Made by a program: the position numbers and the translations under genes. The notes beneath the pieces are model-generated. The model had not been told where the DNA came from and made no database searches. It worked only from the letters and a program-made list of their open reading frames with translations. From the NCBI RefSeq assembly GCF_032970905.1, contig NZ_JAWJZA010000002.1: DNA of 64,000 nucleotides. The stretch is one strand, 5' to 3'. How positions within the stretch are numbered: position 1 is the first letter of the stretch; each line of letters begins with the position of its first letter. Below are positions 18,239-27,276 of this stretch, piece after piece. The stretch comes from Veillonella absiana. Its GTDB lineage: Bacteria; Bacillota; Negativicutes; Veillonellales; Veillonellaceae.

Positions 18239-19351
18239 GTGAGTGAAACCATAGATGTAAGTAAAATTAAGGATCCTGACATTGCTGAAGCTCGTAAACA
18301 TGTAGAGTTTCAACGAGCTAAGAATCCTTGCCCAATCGACTTTTCTGAGTTGCAATCTAGCAATCCACGTCAAGGGGAACAAAAAGAATATGATGGTGAG
18401 GTAGCTTCTAACTTTAACCAACGGAAAAAATATTCTGATTATGAAGAACCGCAATTTACCACACCATTTGGTAATGAAGCCGGTTTTGCACCAGCAGAGC
18501 CCGGTCGTTATCGATTGATTTGGTCTAAGCATTGTCCGTGGGCACATCGTGTAGCCATCGCTGTTGATTTATTAGGCCTTGATAAGGTCATTTCAAAAGG
18601 GGTTGTTGATCCGCTCCGCCCAGCAGGTGTTATTGCAGATTGGTTCTTTACATTAGATAAAGATAATGTAGATCCAGTGCTAGGAATTCATTCCCTTGGG
18701 GAAGCTTATTTCAAAGGTGATCCTAATTACACAGCTCGTTCTACTGTACCAGCTATCGTTGATACAAAAACGGGTGCAGTAGTGAATAATGATTTCCACG
18801 TGTTAACAACTGAGTTAGCATTAGGCTTTAAAGATTTTGTAAGTGCTGATGCACCAGATATCTATCCTGAAGAATTACGAGATGATATTGATGCATTGAA
18901 CATCATTATTTACTCTGATGTAAATGTGGCCGTAAATATGGCAGCACTTGTAAAAAAACAAGAAGAATATGAATTTTACTATGATACAGTGTTCAACCGA
19001 TTGGACTGGTTAGAAGAACGATTGAGTACACGTCGTTACTTGATGGGGGACACAATTACTGACCCTGATGTACGCTTGTTCCCAACTCTCGTTCGCTTTG
19101 ACTCTGTATTCTATCAAAAATATATGGTTAACAAGAAGCGTTTGGTAGATTATCCAAACTTGTGGAATTATGCAAAGGATTTGTACTCCAACCCTGCATT
19201 CGGTGGAACAACAGATTTCGATGCTATTCGTAAACGTTACTATTTTGTTGATCATACACCATTCGAAGATCTACCGCGGATTATTCCAAAAGGTCCAGAC
19301 CTTAGCGTTTGGAATGAACCGAATGATAGAGCTGAGAAGTTTGGGAAATAA
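18239..19351 (+). CDS. Glutathionyl-hydroquinone-reductase-like protein, copy 2
   Basis: A 370-aa tandem paralogue of the preceding gene, very similar along its length, with CPWAHR at Cys99. It starts with GTG, 10 bases after AGAGGGGG. Substitutions are spread through the N-terminal 90 residues and the substrate-facing helices, while the C-terminal PFEDLPR segment is kept. Two kept copies suggest either a heteromer or two related substrates. It is part of one operon with its neighbours (24 and 54 base gaps). Confidence 0.88.
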   Translation: MSETIDVSKIKDPDIAEARKHVEFQRAKNPCPIDFSELQSSNPRQGEQKEYDGEVASNFNQRKKYSDYEEPQFTTPFGNEAGFAPAEPGRYRLIWSKHCPWAHRVAIAVDLLGLDKVISKGVVDPLRPAGVIADWFFTLDKDNVDPVLGIHSLGEAYFKGDPNYTARSTVPAIVDTKTGAVVNNDFHVLTTELALGFKDFVSADAPDIYPEELRDDIDALNIIIYSDVNVAVNMAALVKKQEEYEFYYDTVFNRLDWLEERLSTRRYLMGDTITDPDVRLFPTLVRFDSVFYQKYMVNKKRLVDYPNLWNYAKDLYSNPAFGGTTDFDAIRKRYYFVDHTPFEDLPRIIPKGPDLSVWNEPNDRAEKFGK

Positions 19352-19405
19352 ACTTCTGTAGATAGTTAGTTTGATTATAGGTCCATGATATAAGGAGGCC
19401 CTACA

Positions 19406-20755
19406 ATGGATACAATTACAAAAACGCTTGTAGCACATATTGAGGGCACAAATCTTACCAATCGACGGGACCTGTTTAATCAATCTGTGATTGCTTTAGT
19501 TGACTATCTAGCTGCATTGTTAGCAGCTAGGCGTGAAGCTAAGGTTATTGAAATGGCAAATTACCAAACTAATCAAGATTTAGACTACATTGATTTGCAA
19601 CAAATTGCTAAGTCCTCCTCAGAACAGCAAGCATTTTGGTATGGTTATACTTCTCATTATCTTGATTATGATGACGCACAAGCAAATTTGGCAGGTCATT
19701 TTAGTACCGTACTTTTTTCCGCATTATTAGCAGTGGCAAAACCAACAGATACCTTGCAGAATTTCTTAACTGCCTATGTGGCAGGGGCAGAATTAGAGGG
19801 TTTGATTGGTAAATGGATTAATCCAAGCCATCGTTCTCAGGGATGGCATCCGACTGCTACGGTAGGACCTATTGGTGCAGCAGTGGCTATTGGCCGTTTG
19901 CGAGGCTTTACTGGTGAAAGATTGGCTCAACTCATTTCTTTGGGCGCCACACAATCAAGTGGTATGTCATTTCAATATGGTACTGATGGGAAACCTTTAC
20001 ATGTTGGTCTTGCAGCTAGAAATGCTGTTTGGTCATATGAATTATTGGAGAATACATCATTGGAAACGAGTGTTATTCCGTTTAATTCTGATACAGGGTG
20101 GTTGAAAATTATTGCTAATCACACCATTACTGAACAGGATGTTAATGATGTATGGCTACAACCAGGACAGATTATTAGTCCTGGTTTATGGATGAAAGTA
20201 CATCAGTATTGTTCGGCAGGTATTTGCGGTGCCGCAGGCACACAAGATATTTATGATCGATTGATAGAACGTTTTGGTGCAAGTGGAGATAGTATCTGGT
20301 CTCATGTAGCGAGCATGACGATTCATTTTCCACCAGGTAATGATAAGGGCTTAAAATATAAAAATCCTAAATCAGGTCGAGAGGGGCAGTTTTCCATTGA
20401 ATATGTGTTATGGCAAATTTTTGAATATGGATGTATTAGAGATGAGTTATTCCACATAGAAGCTGTACCAGAGGAATTTACACGGGCATTGCCAAAAATC
20501 TATCGTGTTAATGATTTGCCTCCAGTGCCACAAGATGTGCGAGTTACAGAAATTAAAGTTACATTGAACACTGGTGAAATATTGGTTGCAAATATAGATA
20601 ATCCGAAAGGCTCTCCAGCAACACCTTTCACTATAGAAGATTTAACTGTGAAATTATTACAGGGAACTACACAAAATCGTATTGATGAGCTTTTTGAAGC
20701 TTTCAAAAAATATAAAGATATGGGGTCCATATTACATGTGATTCAGCAATTATAA
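19406..20755 (+). CDS. MmgE/PrpD family protein
   Basis: A 449-aa protein of the MmgE/PrpD family (2-methylcitrate dehydratase, cis-aconitate decarboxylase and relatives). Family patterns seen are HYLDYDDAQ, GWHPTATVGPIGAA and the FQYGTDGKPLHVGLAARNA block. In Bacillus subtilis, a family member (YxeQ) sits in the yxe operon for S-(2-succino)cysteine use, together with a similar transporter and an acetyltransferase. A role on a dicarboxylate-bearing sulfur compound is therefore plausible but inferred. AAGGAGG precedes the ATG. Confidence 0.85.
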   Translation: MDTITKTLVAHIEGTNLTNRRDLFNQSVIALVDYLAALLAARREAKVIEMANYQTNQDLDYIDLQQIAKSSSEQQAFWYGYTSHYLDYDDAQANLAGHFSTVLFSALLAVAKPTDTLQNFLTAYVAGAELEGLIGKWINPSHRSQGWHPTATVGPIGAAVAIGRLRGFTGERLAQLISLGATQSSGMSFQYGTDGKPLHVGLAARNAVWSYELLENTSLETSVIPFNSDTGWLKIIANHTITEQDVNDVWLQPGQIISPGLWMKVHQYCSAGICGAAGTQDIYDRLIERFGASGDSIWSHVASMTIHFPPGNDKGLKYKNPKSGREGQFSIEYVLWQIFEYGCIRDELFHIEAVPEEFTRALPKIYRVNDLPPVPQDVRVTEIKVTLNTGEILVANIDNPKGSPATPFTIEDLTVKLLQGTTQNRIDELFEAFKKYKDMGSILHVIQQL

Positions 20756-20788
20756 TTAATATAAATTATAGATAGAAGGAAGAGAACA

Positions 20789-21634
20789 ATGTTTAATACT
20801 AAAAAATTAGGTAAATTATTAGCAGTTGCTACATTAGCATTAGGTGTTTTTGTAGTAGCTGGCTGTGCAGATGATGCTGGTAGCAGCAATAAGGCAGCAG
20901 TTAATAAAGATGCAAAAACTATTGTTGTAGCTACACGTGGTACTGCAAGACCATACTCCTATACAGATGATAAAGGTAATTTGACAGGATATGATGTTGA
21001 GCTTGTAAAAGAAATTGAACGTCGCAATCCTAATTTACATTTTGAATTCAAGCCAATGGCAACAGATGCTGCGTTTGTAGCAATGGATGCGGGCCAAGTA
21101 GATATGATTGCAAACCAAATGCGTCGTAATCCTACTCGTGAAGCAAAATACAATTATACTAATGAAGTAAATAATTATTCTACTCGTAAACTAGCTGTTA
21201 AAAATGATCGTAATGATATTAATAGTTTAGAAGACTTAAAAGGTAAAAAAATCGTAGTTACTATTTCTTCTGAGTTCCGTGAATTAGTTGATGAATTTAA
21301 TAAAACAGCTAATCCGCCAATCGAAGTGGTTTACACAGATAAAGGTAGTGCGGAATCCTTAAACTTAGTAGCAACAGGTCGTGCTGATGCAGCGGGTGAA
21401 TATGAATATGTAATTAATTCTGCTGTAAAAGATCGTGGTCTACCAGTTAAAGCTGTTGGCGATGTATTAGCTGTTGTTCCTACTTATTTCTTAACGAAGA
21501 AAACTGATGATATGAAAAAAGTAGCAGATCAAATTGATAAAACTATGAAGGAAATGAAAGCAGACGGTACACTTAAAAAATTATCTGAGCAATATCTTGG
21601 TGGCGACTTTACTGTAGAACCAGCTCAAAAGTAG
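20789..21634 (+). CDS. Amino-acid ABC transporter substrate-binding lipoprotein
   Basis: A 281-aa periplasmic-type binding protein of the SBP3 family. The signal peptide ends in a lipobox VVAGC with the lipidated Cys at residue 26, followed by a Ser/Asn/Ala linker. The core shows TRGTARPYSYTDDKGNLTGYDVELVKEI, here split by family features, typical of cystine/polar amino-acid binders. It starts 33 bases after the MmgE gene. A hairpin spacer follows before the permeases. Confidence 0.9.
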   Translation: MFNTKKLGKLLAVATLALGVFVVAGCADDAGSSNKAAVNKDAKTIVVATRGTARPYSYTDDKGNLTGYDVELVKEIERRNPNLHFEFKPMATDAAFVAMDAGQVDMIANQMRRNPTREAKYNYTNEVNNYSTRKLAVKNDRNDINSLEDLKGKKIVVTISSEFRELVDEFNKTANPPIEVVYTDKGSAESLNLVATGRADAAGEYEYVINSAVKDRGLPVKAVGDVLAVVPTYFLTKKTDDMKKVADQIDKTMKEMKADGTLKKLSEQYLGGDFTVEPAQK

Positions 21635-21654
21635 TGTTAGCTAATATATGTAAT

Positions 21655-21755
21655 GCATGGTTTTATTACTTCGTAGTATACAAATGTATAAAACCTAGTG
21701 TATAGAGTGGGGCTGTAATGAACTATCGTTACAGCCCAATTCTAATTTTTATCTT
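21655..21755 (+). promoter_or_regulatory. Intercistronic hairpins between binding protein and permeases
   Basis: GGTTTTAT pairs with ATAAAACC (about 21659-21694), and GGGCTGTAA (21710-21718) pairs with TTACAGCCC (21729-21737), followed by a T-rich stretch. Partial termination or 3' protection here would keep the binding protein in excess over the permeases, as is common for such operons. Confidence 0.6.
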
Positions 21756-21773
21756 ATGGAAAGGACATTACCC

Positions 21774-22490
21774 ATGAGTAAATATTTTGATGTAGGATAT
21801 ATGATACAGTCATTACCAACTTTGTTATCCTATATTCATGTAACATTGATGATAACGGCAGTGTCAGCTGTTCTTGGAATTTTACTGGGCTCCTTAATTG
21901 CTATAGTAAGAATCAAAAAAGTGCCAGTATTAAATCAAATCTTGGTGGTATTTATTTCCTTTATGCGAGGAACTCCATTCTTAGTGCAATTATTCCTTAT
22001 TTATTTCGGTGTTCCTGAGATTATGAGTCATTTAGGAATGAATGTACGGAACTTACCAGGATTGGTGTTTGTGTATGCAGTATTTACATTGCATATTGCA
22101 GCATATAGTGCGGAGATTATGCGCGCTAGTATTTCTGCTGTATCTCAAGGTGAAAAGGAAGCTGCTATGGCTATTGGCATGACAGAATTACAAAGTTACG
22201 TACGAATTATCTTGCCCCAGGCGTTTACATTGAGTATCCCTCCGTTAACTAACCTGATTATAGGTATGTTGAAAGGTACAGCATTAGTATTTAATGTTGG
22301 TGTTGTCGATATGATGCGTCGAGCTGATTTGATGGGTGGCAATAGTCAACGTTACCTTGAATTATTCGTTGATGCGGCCATTATCTATGCAGTGTTAATT
22401 TTTATAGTTACAACAGCGGGACGTTGGATCGAGAAACGTTATACTGTTGGTGAGCGCCAAACTGAGCGTGTATTATTGAGTGAGGAGTAG
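21774..22490 (+). CDS. Amino-acid ABC transporter permease 1
   Basis: A 238-aa inner-membrane permease of the HisM/GlnP type, with about five membrane segments and the EAA loop EKEAAMAIGMTELQSYVRIILP (shown as the region after SQG). FMRGTPFLVQLFLIYFG is the family's conserved segment. The ATG at 21774 is preferred over 21756 because GGAAAGGA lies 8 bases upstream of it. It pairs with permease 2. Confidence 0.88.
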   Translation: MSKYFDVGYMIQSLPTLLSYIHVTLMITAVSAVLGILLGSLIAIVRIKKVPVLNQILVVFISFMRGTPFLVQLFLIYFGVPEIMSHLGMNVRNLPGLVFVYAVFTLHIAAYSAEIMRASISAVSQGEKEAAMAIGMTELQSYVRIILPQAFTLSIPPLTNLIIGMLKGTALVFNVGVVDMMRRADLMGGNSQRYLELFVDAAIIYAVLIFIVTTAGRWIEKRYTVGERQTERVLLSEE

Positions 22491-22493
22491 GCC

Positions 22494-23213
22494 ATGGAAC
22501 AGAGTATTATTGATACAACCTATATATATGGCACCTTCTGGGCGGTTATTCCTTATTTAAAAGTGACCCTATATATTACATTTATGAGTATTGTATTTGG
22601 TACACTATTAGGCTTATTTAGTTGCGTTATGCAAATGAATAAAGTGCCTGTTTTAGGACAATTGAGTTATTTATATGTGTTAATCTGTCGTAGTATTCCT
22701 AATATGGTATTACTCTATTTAGTATATTATGGACTTCCTATCGTATTCTTGGCAGTTGAGGATTCTACCGGCTTTCACATTCCCTTTGAACGTGTACCAG
22801 CTATGCTCATCGCCATCGTTGGTTTAACATTACACACAGGTGCGTACTTGAGTGAAATTTTCCGTGCAGCCCTCCAATCCGTGCCAAAAGGCCAAATGGA
22901 AGCGGCACAGGCCATTGGTATGACTTGGTTCCAAGCGTTCCGTCGTATCGTGTTGCCACAGGCGACAGTATTCGCGTTGCCTCTATTTACAAATCAATTT
23001 TTGAATACTATGAAGAGTACTAGTATCGTGTTTGTTATCACCGTTATTGAATTGTTTGGTGCAGCGAAACTATATACAGAGGAAAATTCGCAGTATTTTG
23101 AAGCCTACATTGTGGTAGCTTGTATGTTCTGGGCGTTGGGTATTTTCTTTGAATTCGTATTCCATCGTCTTGAAATTTATGCAAGCAAATATAAACGAGG
23201 TAATGCAGTATGA
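22494..23213 (+). CDS. Amino-acid ABC transporter permease 2
   Basis: A 239-aa second permease of the same family. The EAA loop contains EAAQAIGMTWFQAFRRIVLP, and RSIPNMVLLYLVYYG is the conserved segment after helix 2. It starts 3 bases after permease 1 and overlaps the ATPase gene by 4. A two-permease arrangement matches the YtmLM / cystine type importers. Confidence 0.88.
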   Translation: MEQSIIDTTYIYGTFWAVIPYLKVTLYITFMSIVFGTLLGLFSCVMQMNKVPVLGQLSYLYVLICRSIPNMVLLYLVYYGLPIVFLAVEDSTGFHIPFERVPAMLIAIVGLTLHTGAYLSEIFRAALQSVPKGQMEAAQAIGMTWFQAFRRIVLPQATVFALPLFTNQFLNTMKSTSIVFVITVIELFGAAKLYTEENSQYFEAYIVVACMFWALGIFFEFVFHRLEIYASKYKRGNAV

Positions 23214-23983
23214 TTAACATAAAAAATGTACATAAATCTTTTGGGAATCGTGAGATTCTGAAAGGTATCGACCTAACGGTCTCAACTGGTTCCGTAACGG
23301 CTATCCTTGGCCCATCTGGCAGTGGTAAAACCACATTCCTTCGTACGTTGAACTTCTTGGAAAAAGCAGATCAAGGAACGATGGAATTAAATGATATTAA
23401 AGTAGATTTAAAAACGGCTAGCAATAAGGAAATCTTGAATGTGCGACGTAATACGTCTATGGTATTCCAGTCTTACAATCTGTTCTCTAATAAAACTGTT
23501 ATCGAGAACATCATGGAAGGGCTTGTGACGGTTAAGAAAATGAATAAGTCCGCTGCACGCGAGATTGCTCAAAAATTCCTGAAAGAAGTTGGCATGGAAG
23601 GCTTTGATGATTACTACCCAGTGCAATTATCTGGTGGTCAACAACAACGTATTGGTATTGCTCGTGCATTGGCGATGGATCCGCAGGTTATCTTATTTGA
23701 TGAACCTACAAGTGCTCTTGATCCAGAACTTGTGGGTGAAGTATTGGCGGTTATTCGTAAAATCGCTCGTGATTTGAATGTAACAATGATTATTGTGACT
23801 CATGAAATTGGCTTTGCTAAGGAAGTAGCGGACCAAGTGGTGTTTATGGAAGGCGGAGTTATCGTAGAGCAAGGCGATCCTAAGATTGTGTTAGAACATC
23901 CTAAGGAAGAACGTACTCGCAAATTCCTAAGCCGTTATCTCACACTGGAACCTGATTCTCCACTGGATAGCGCAGCGCTATAG
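23210..23983 (+). CDS. Amino-acid ABC transporter ATP-binding protein
   Basis: A 257-aa ATPase of the GlnQ/HisP type. Walker A is GPSGSGKTT, the signature LSGGQQQR, Walker B VILFDEPTSALDP and the switch His is in VTHE. Its ATG overlaps the permease stop (ATGA), giving coupled translation. It energises the importer formed with the two permeases and the lipoprotein. Confidence 0.92.
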   Translation: MINIKNVHKSFGNREILKGIDLTVSTGSVTAILGPSGSGKTTFLRTLNFLEKADQGTMELNDIKVDLKTASNKEILNVRRNTSMVFQSYNLFSNKTVIENIMEGLVTVKKMNKSAAREIAQKFLKEVGMEGFDDYYPVQLSGGQQQRIGIARALAMDPQVILFDEPTSALDPELVGEVLAVIRKIARDLNVTMIIVTHEIGFAKEVADQVVFMEGGVIVEQGDPKIVLEHPKEERTRKFLSRYLTLEPDSPLDSAAL

Positions 23984-23992
23984 GAGGTAATT

Positions 23993-24481
23993 ATGGCAGA
24001 GGTATTTAGATTATTAACGGTAGACGATGCGACAGAGTATCATCGTGTATTGGTAGATGGATATGCGGCGAATAAGGAGTTTCCTATTTCTTTTGAGGCC
24101 ACTGATTTTACATTACAACAATCTATTGATTGGGTGAAAGAGCAGCCTACGTATGGTTTGTATGTAGATGATCAACTGGTGAGTTCTATTTCACTTCGCA
24201 TGCCTTGGATTGGTAAGGGCACGATAAAAGGCTTCCCTCATATTGGGCATTTTGTTACGGCCCCACAACATAAGGGCAAAGGATATGCAAAGAAAACATT
24301 AGCCTATACTGAGGATTTACTTCGTACGGTGTATAGAACGCCTGTAGTAACCTTGGGTACGGCCGCACAACATCCTTGGTTACAAGATATGTATAAAAAC
24401 ATGGGGTTTGTGGAGTTTAAAAGAACTCAGTTAAAAGGGAAAAAGCATATTACTATATTTTTTGAAAAAAATTTGATTTAG
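23993..24481 (+). CDS. GNAT family N-acetyltransferase
   Basis: A 162-aa acetyltransferase. The acetyl-CoA motif is QHKGKGYAKK in beta4-alpha3 (GHFVTAPQHKGKGYA), and the C-terminus has the usual YKNMGFVEF. It is the last gene of the cluster, 9 bases after the ATPase, with AGGAGG before the ATG. In B. subtilis, SnaA/SnaB-type acetyltransferases encoded beside similar importers acetylate S-(2-succino)cysteine. That role here is an inference from context. Confidence 0.85.
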   Translation: MAEVFRLLTVDDATEYHRVLVDGYAANKEFPISFEATDFTLQQSIDWVKEQPTYGLYVDDQLVSSISLRMPWIGKGTIKGFPHIGHFVTAPQHKGKGYAKKTLAYTEDLLRTVYRTPVVTLGTAAQHPWLQDMYKNMGFVEFKRTQLKGKKHITIFFEKNLI

Positions 24482-24489
24482 CTAACATG

Positions 24490-24549
24490 GGTGTATATCC
24501 TGTTTTACTTCGAGAAGCAAAGCTTCAAGGGGAATGCAGGATATACACC
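24490..24549 (+). terminator. Long hairpin after the GNAT gene
   Basis: GGTGTATATCCTG (24490-24502) pairs perfectly with CAGGATATACACC (24537-24549). An inner GAAGC / GCTTC stem sits in the loop. The T-run is weak, so it may be a terminator or a 3' end stabiliser. Confidence 0.65.
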
Positions 24550-24741
24550 TGTTGTTTATGTATGTACTATGGAATTTGTCATAATTAAAATAACTTGTAA
24601 TAATTATAAACAAATAATATTATTATTTTATGAGAGGGCTTGTGTTAGCTTTTACGCGGATAAAAGATTGAACATGGCATAACCAGAGAGCGATAGTGGG
24701 TCAAATATATTTTAAGATATATATTTAGCTCCATTTATGTA

Positions 24742-24861
24742 ATGCAAGATGAAGTAACTGCATTGCAAGATAAAAATGCTCAGTTAGAAGCTAAAAATGC
24801 TAGCCTTGAAGCAGACGTAGAAACATTGAAGGCTCAAGTGGCAGCTTTATTAGCGCGATAA
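24742..24861 (+). pseudogene. Coiled-coil fragment, perhaps the tail of a lost surface protein
   Basis: A 39-codon frame encodes a perfect heptad pattern (LQDKNAQLEAKNASLEADV, then ETLKAQVAALL) and stops. The frame is open back to about 24697, with no ribosome site near the ATG. The repeat pattern resembles the coiled-coil segments after SLH domains in Negativicute envelope proteins. An isolated remnant is the simplest reading; a tiny leucine-zipper peptide is the alternative. Confidence 0.45.
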
Positions 24862-25068
24862 TTTCATGTTCTAATTAATTACTAACAGATTGATTTTATA
24901 TTAGACACTAAAAAGCTAGTAAAATAGCAATATTGTAGATTATCATTATTAATGAAAAATATATTTGTTAGTTGAACTAATTATTATAGGCATTAATAAT
25001 TTCTTTCATAGATCTTATTAATGCCTGTTCTAGCATAGTATTTATGTGTATTTTCGCAGTTTCGAGTA

Positions 25069-25097
25069 TTGGTTTTCTTTCAAATTAAGAATATAAT
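25069..25097 (+). promoter_or_regulatory. Predicted purC promoter
   Basis: TTGGTT (25069-25074), a 17-base spacer and TATAAT (25092-25097), 42 bases before the purC start. A TGAAAGTA word overlaps the -10 end. Confidence 0.6.
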
Positions 25098-25139
25098 GAA
25101 AGTATCAATATACCCTTTAGGTTAAAGAGGAGACACAAC

Positions 25140-26006
25140 ATGAAAACTTACACACCATTCAAAGCAGGTAAAGTTCGTGAATTATATGATTTAGATGATA
25201 GCTTGATTATCGTTTGTACTGACCGCATTTCTGCGTTCGATAACATTTTGAAAGAACCAATTCCTGAAAAAGGTGCTATTCTTAATAAAATGTCCAAATT
25301 CTGGTTCGATTTCACAAAAGACATCGTTCCTAACCACATGATTTCCATCGATACAAAAGATATGCCTGAGTTCTTCCAAACTCCTGCATTCGAAGGCAAT
25401 AGCATGAAGAGCCAAAAATTGACTATGCTTTCTGTAGAATGTATCGTTCGTGGTTATATCACTGGTTCCGGTTGGGAAAGCTATAAAAAAGAAGGGCATA
25501 TCTGCGGTATTCAATTACCAGAAGGATTACAAGAATGCCAACAATTGCCTGAACCTTTGTTCACACCATCCACAAAAGCTCCTTTGGGCGAACATGACAT
25601 GAACATCTCCATGGAAGAAGGCGCTGAATGGCTTGAAAAAGACTTCCCTGGTAAAGGCAAAGAATACATGGAACAATTGCGTGATTTTACTTTGGCGATT
25701 TACAAAAAATGTGCTGAATACGCATTGGAAAAAGGCATCATCATTGCCGACACTAAATTCGAATTTGGCCTAGATGAAAACGGTCAAATCGTATTGGGCG
25801 ATGAAATCCTAACACCAGATAACAGTCGTTTCTGGCCATTAGAAGGCTACAAAGCTGGTCAAGGTCAACCATCCTATGACAAACAATTCGTACGTGATTA
25901 CCTATCCGCTCATCCTGGCGATTCCTTGCCACAAGACATTATCGACAAAACATTGGCTAAATACAAAGAAGCTTACTTGTTGTTGACTGGCGAAGAGTTT
26001 AAATAA
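25140..26006 (+). CDS. purC: Phosphoribosylaminoimidazole-succinocarboxamide synthase
   Basis: A 288-aa SAICAR synthase, an ATP-dependent step of purine synthesis joining aspartate to CAIR. Family patterns are GKVRELYDLDDSLIIVCTDRIS near the N-terminus (read as GKVRELY and DRISAFD), VECIVRGYITGSGW, and DEILTPDNSRFW. GAGGAG lies 8 bases before the ATG. It stands alone rather than in a pur operon. Confidence 0.95.
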   Translation: MKTYTPFKAGKVRELYDLDDSLIIVCTDRISAFDNILKEPIPEKGAILNKMSKFWFDFTKDIVPNHMISIDTKDMPEFFQTPAFEGNSMKSQKLTMLSVECIVRGYITGSGWESYKKEGHICGIQLPEGLQECQQLPEPLFTPSTKAPLGEHDMNISMEEGAEWLEKDFPGKGKEYMEQLRDFTLAIYKKCAEYALEKGIIIADTKFEFGLDENGQIVLGDEILTPDNSRFWPLEGYKAGQGQPSYDKQFVRDYLSAHPGDSLPQDIIDKTLAKYKEAYLLLTGEEFK

Positions 26007-26037
26007 GAAACTATTCGTAAGTGTTACGATGTTGAAA

Positions 26038-26075
26038 GAGGCTCGAGCATTGCGTTTGTGCAATGCTCGGGCCTC
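26038..26075 (+). terminator. purC terminator hairpin
   Basis: GAGGCTCGAGCATTGC (26038-26053) pairs with GCAATGCTCGGGCCTC (26060-26075, one G-T pair). The stem is very strong but there is no T-run. Confidence 0.65.
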
Positions 26076-26157
26076 TTAGCAATTATAGGGGGTATAGGAC
26101 AAAATGAATTGTTCCTATAACCCCTATTATAAGCATAAATATGGGCGATAGGAACAT

Positions 26158-26196
26158 AAAAGGCGATGCCTACACGATTGTGTGGGCATCGCCTTT
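26158..26196 (-). terminator. Terminator of the rbs operon
   Basis: AAAAGGCGATGCC (26158-26170) pairs with GGCATCGCCTTTT (26184-26196). Flanking A and T runs make it usable from both directions; it ends minus-strand rbs transcription. Confidence 0.85.
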
Positions 26197-26233
26197 TCAT
26201 AATCTGTTTCGAGTGTTTCTATCGATGAATCAA

Positions 26234-27142
26234 TTATTGTTTTGTAACAAGTTTCAATTCTGCAGGGATTTTAGCTTCTACTTTTTCGCCTTTTACAACT
26301 TTAGCAGCTGTTTCTACTGCTAATTTCCCCATCAATTCAGGTTGTTGTGCAATTGTAGCTGCCATTGTACCATCTTGAACTGCTTTTTGAGCATCTTCAG
26401 TACCATCGAAGCCTACGATGAAGATTTGTTTGCCAGCGGATTTAGCTGCTTGAATAGCACCAAGAGCCATTTCGTCGTTATGAGCAAAGATTGCTACAAC
26501 GTCTGGGTTAGCTTGAAGCATGTTTGTGGCTACGTTAAGACCTTTTGTACGGTCGAATTCAGCAGTTTGTTTTGTTACTACTGTTAACATTTTGTCAGCA
26601 ATGTTGTGGAAACCTTGACCACGTTCACGAGTTGCGGATGCGCCAGGGATACCTTCTAATTCAGCAACTTTCGCGCCGTTACCCATTTTGTCAGCAATCA
26701 ATTTAGCTGCCATTTCGCCACCTTTTACGTTATCGGAAGCGATATGAGATACTACAGTACCTTTGTCAGCGGAACGGTCAACTGTGATCACAGGGATTTT
26801 TTTGTTGTTCGCTGCTTCTACGGATGTAGAGATTGCTGCGGAGTCAACAGGGTTAACGATAAGAACAGTTACGCCACTTTCAAGCAAGTCGGAAATGTCA
26901 TTAGCTTGTTTAGCTGGGTCATTTTGAGCATCAACGATTTTAACTTTGAGGCCCATAGTTTTTGCTTGTTCTTCAACGCCTTTTTTCAAAGATACGAAGA
27001 ATGGGTTGTTTTGAGTGGAAACGGAGAAACCGATAGTACCTTGTTTTTGGTCGCCACCGTCTTTTTTGGAATCAGAGCCACAGCCGGCTACTAAACCGAT
27101 GACTACAAGAGCCATCATTAAAATGGTAAATAATTTTTTCAT
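26234..27142 (-). CDS. rbsB: Ribose ABC transporter substrate-binding lipoprotein
   Basis: A 302-aa sugar-binding protein of the RbsB/XylF group. The signal peptide ends LVAGC with lipidated Cys21. The core shows GFSVSTQNNPFF, VNPVDSAAIS, and the hinge FDGTEDAQKAV. It is the last gene of the minus-strand rbs operon, placed after rbsC behind a 134-base hairpin spacer, with AGGAGG before its start. It delivers ribose to RbsAC. Confidence 0.93.
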   Translation of the reverse strand: MKKLFTILMMALVVIGLVAGCGSDSKKDGGDQKQGTIGFSVSTQNNPFFVSLKKGVEEQAKTMGLKVKIVDAQNDPAKQANDISDLLESGVTVLIVNPVDSAAISTSVEAANNKKIPVITVDRSADKGTVVSHIASDNVKGGEMAAKLIADKMGNGAKVAELEGIPGASATRERGQGFHNIADKMLTVVTKQTAEFDRTKGLNVATNMLQANPDVVAIFAHNDEMALGAIQAAKSAGKQIFIVGFDGTEDAQKAVQDGTMAATIAQQPELMGKLAVETAAKVVKGEKVEAKIPAELKLVTKQ

Positions 27143-27276
27143 ACAAACCTCCTAAAAACTGGGAACGCATAGGTTGCGTGTGCGCCGTCCTGATATTAAC
27201 CACGGCTAGTAAACCGATTGCACAACCGTATGTGCGGCGCTTTCACAATAGATTTCACCATAAAAAGATGAAACCA
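27143..27276 (-). other. Hairpin spacer between rbsC and rbsB
   Basis: GCGCCG (27182-27187) pairs with CGGCGC (27235-27240), with further pairing inside. On the coding strand a GTGAAAGC word opens the spacer (27239-27246). It probably limits read-through or protects message ends around the abundantly needed binding protein. Confidence 0.55.

Larger units (their letters stand above)
24482..25139. other. Gap between GNAT gene and purC
   Basis: It holds the long hairpin at 24490-24549, a short coiled-coil reading frame at 24742-24861 and the purC promoter at 25069. The rest is very AT-rich with no recognisable signal. Confidence 0.6.
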
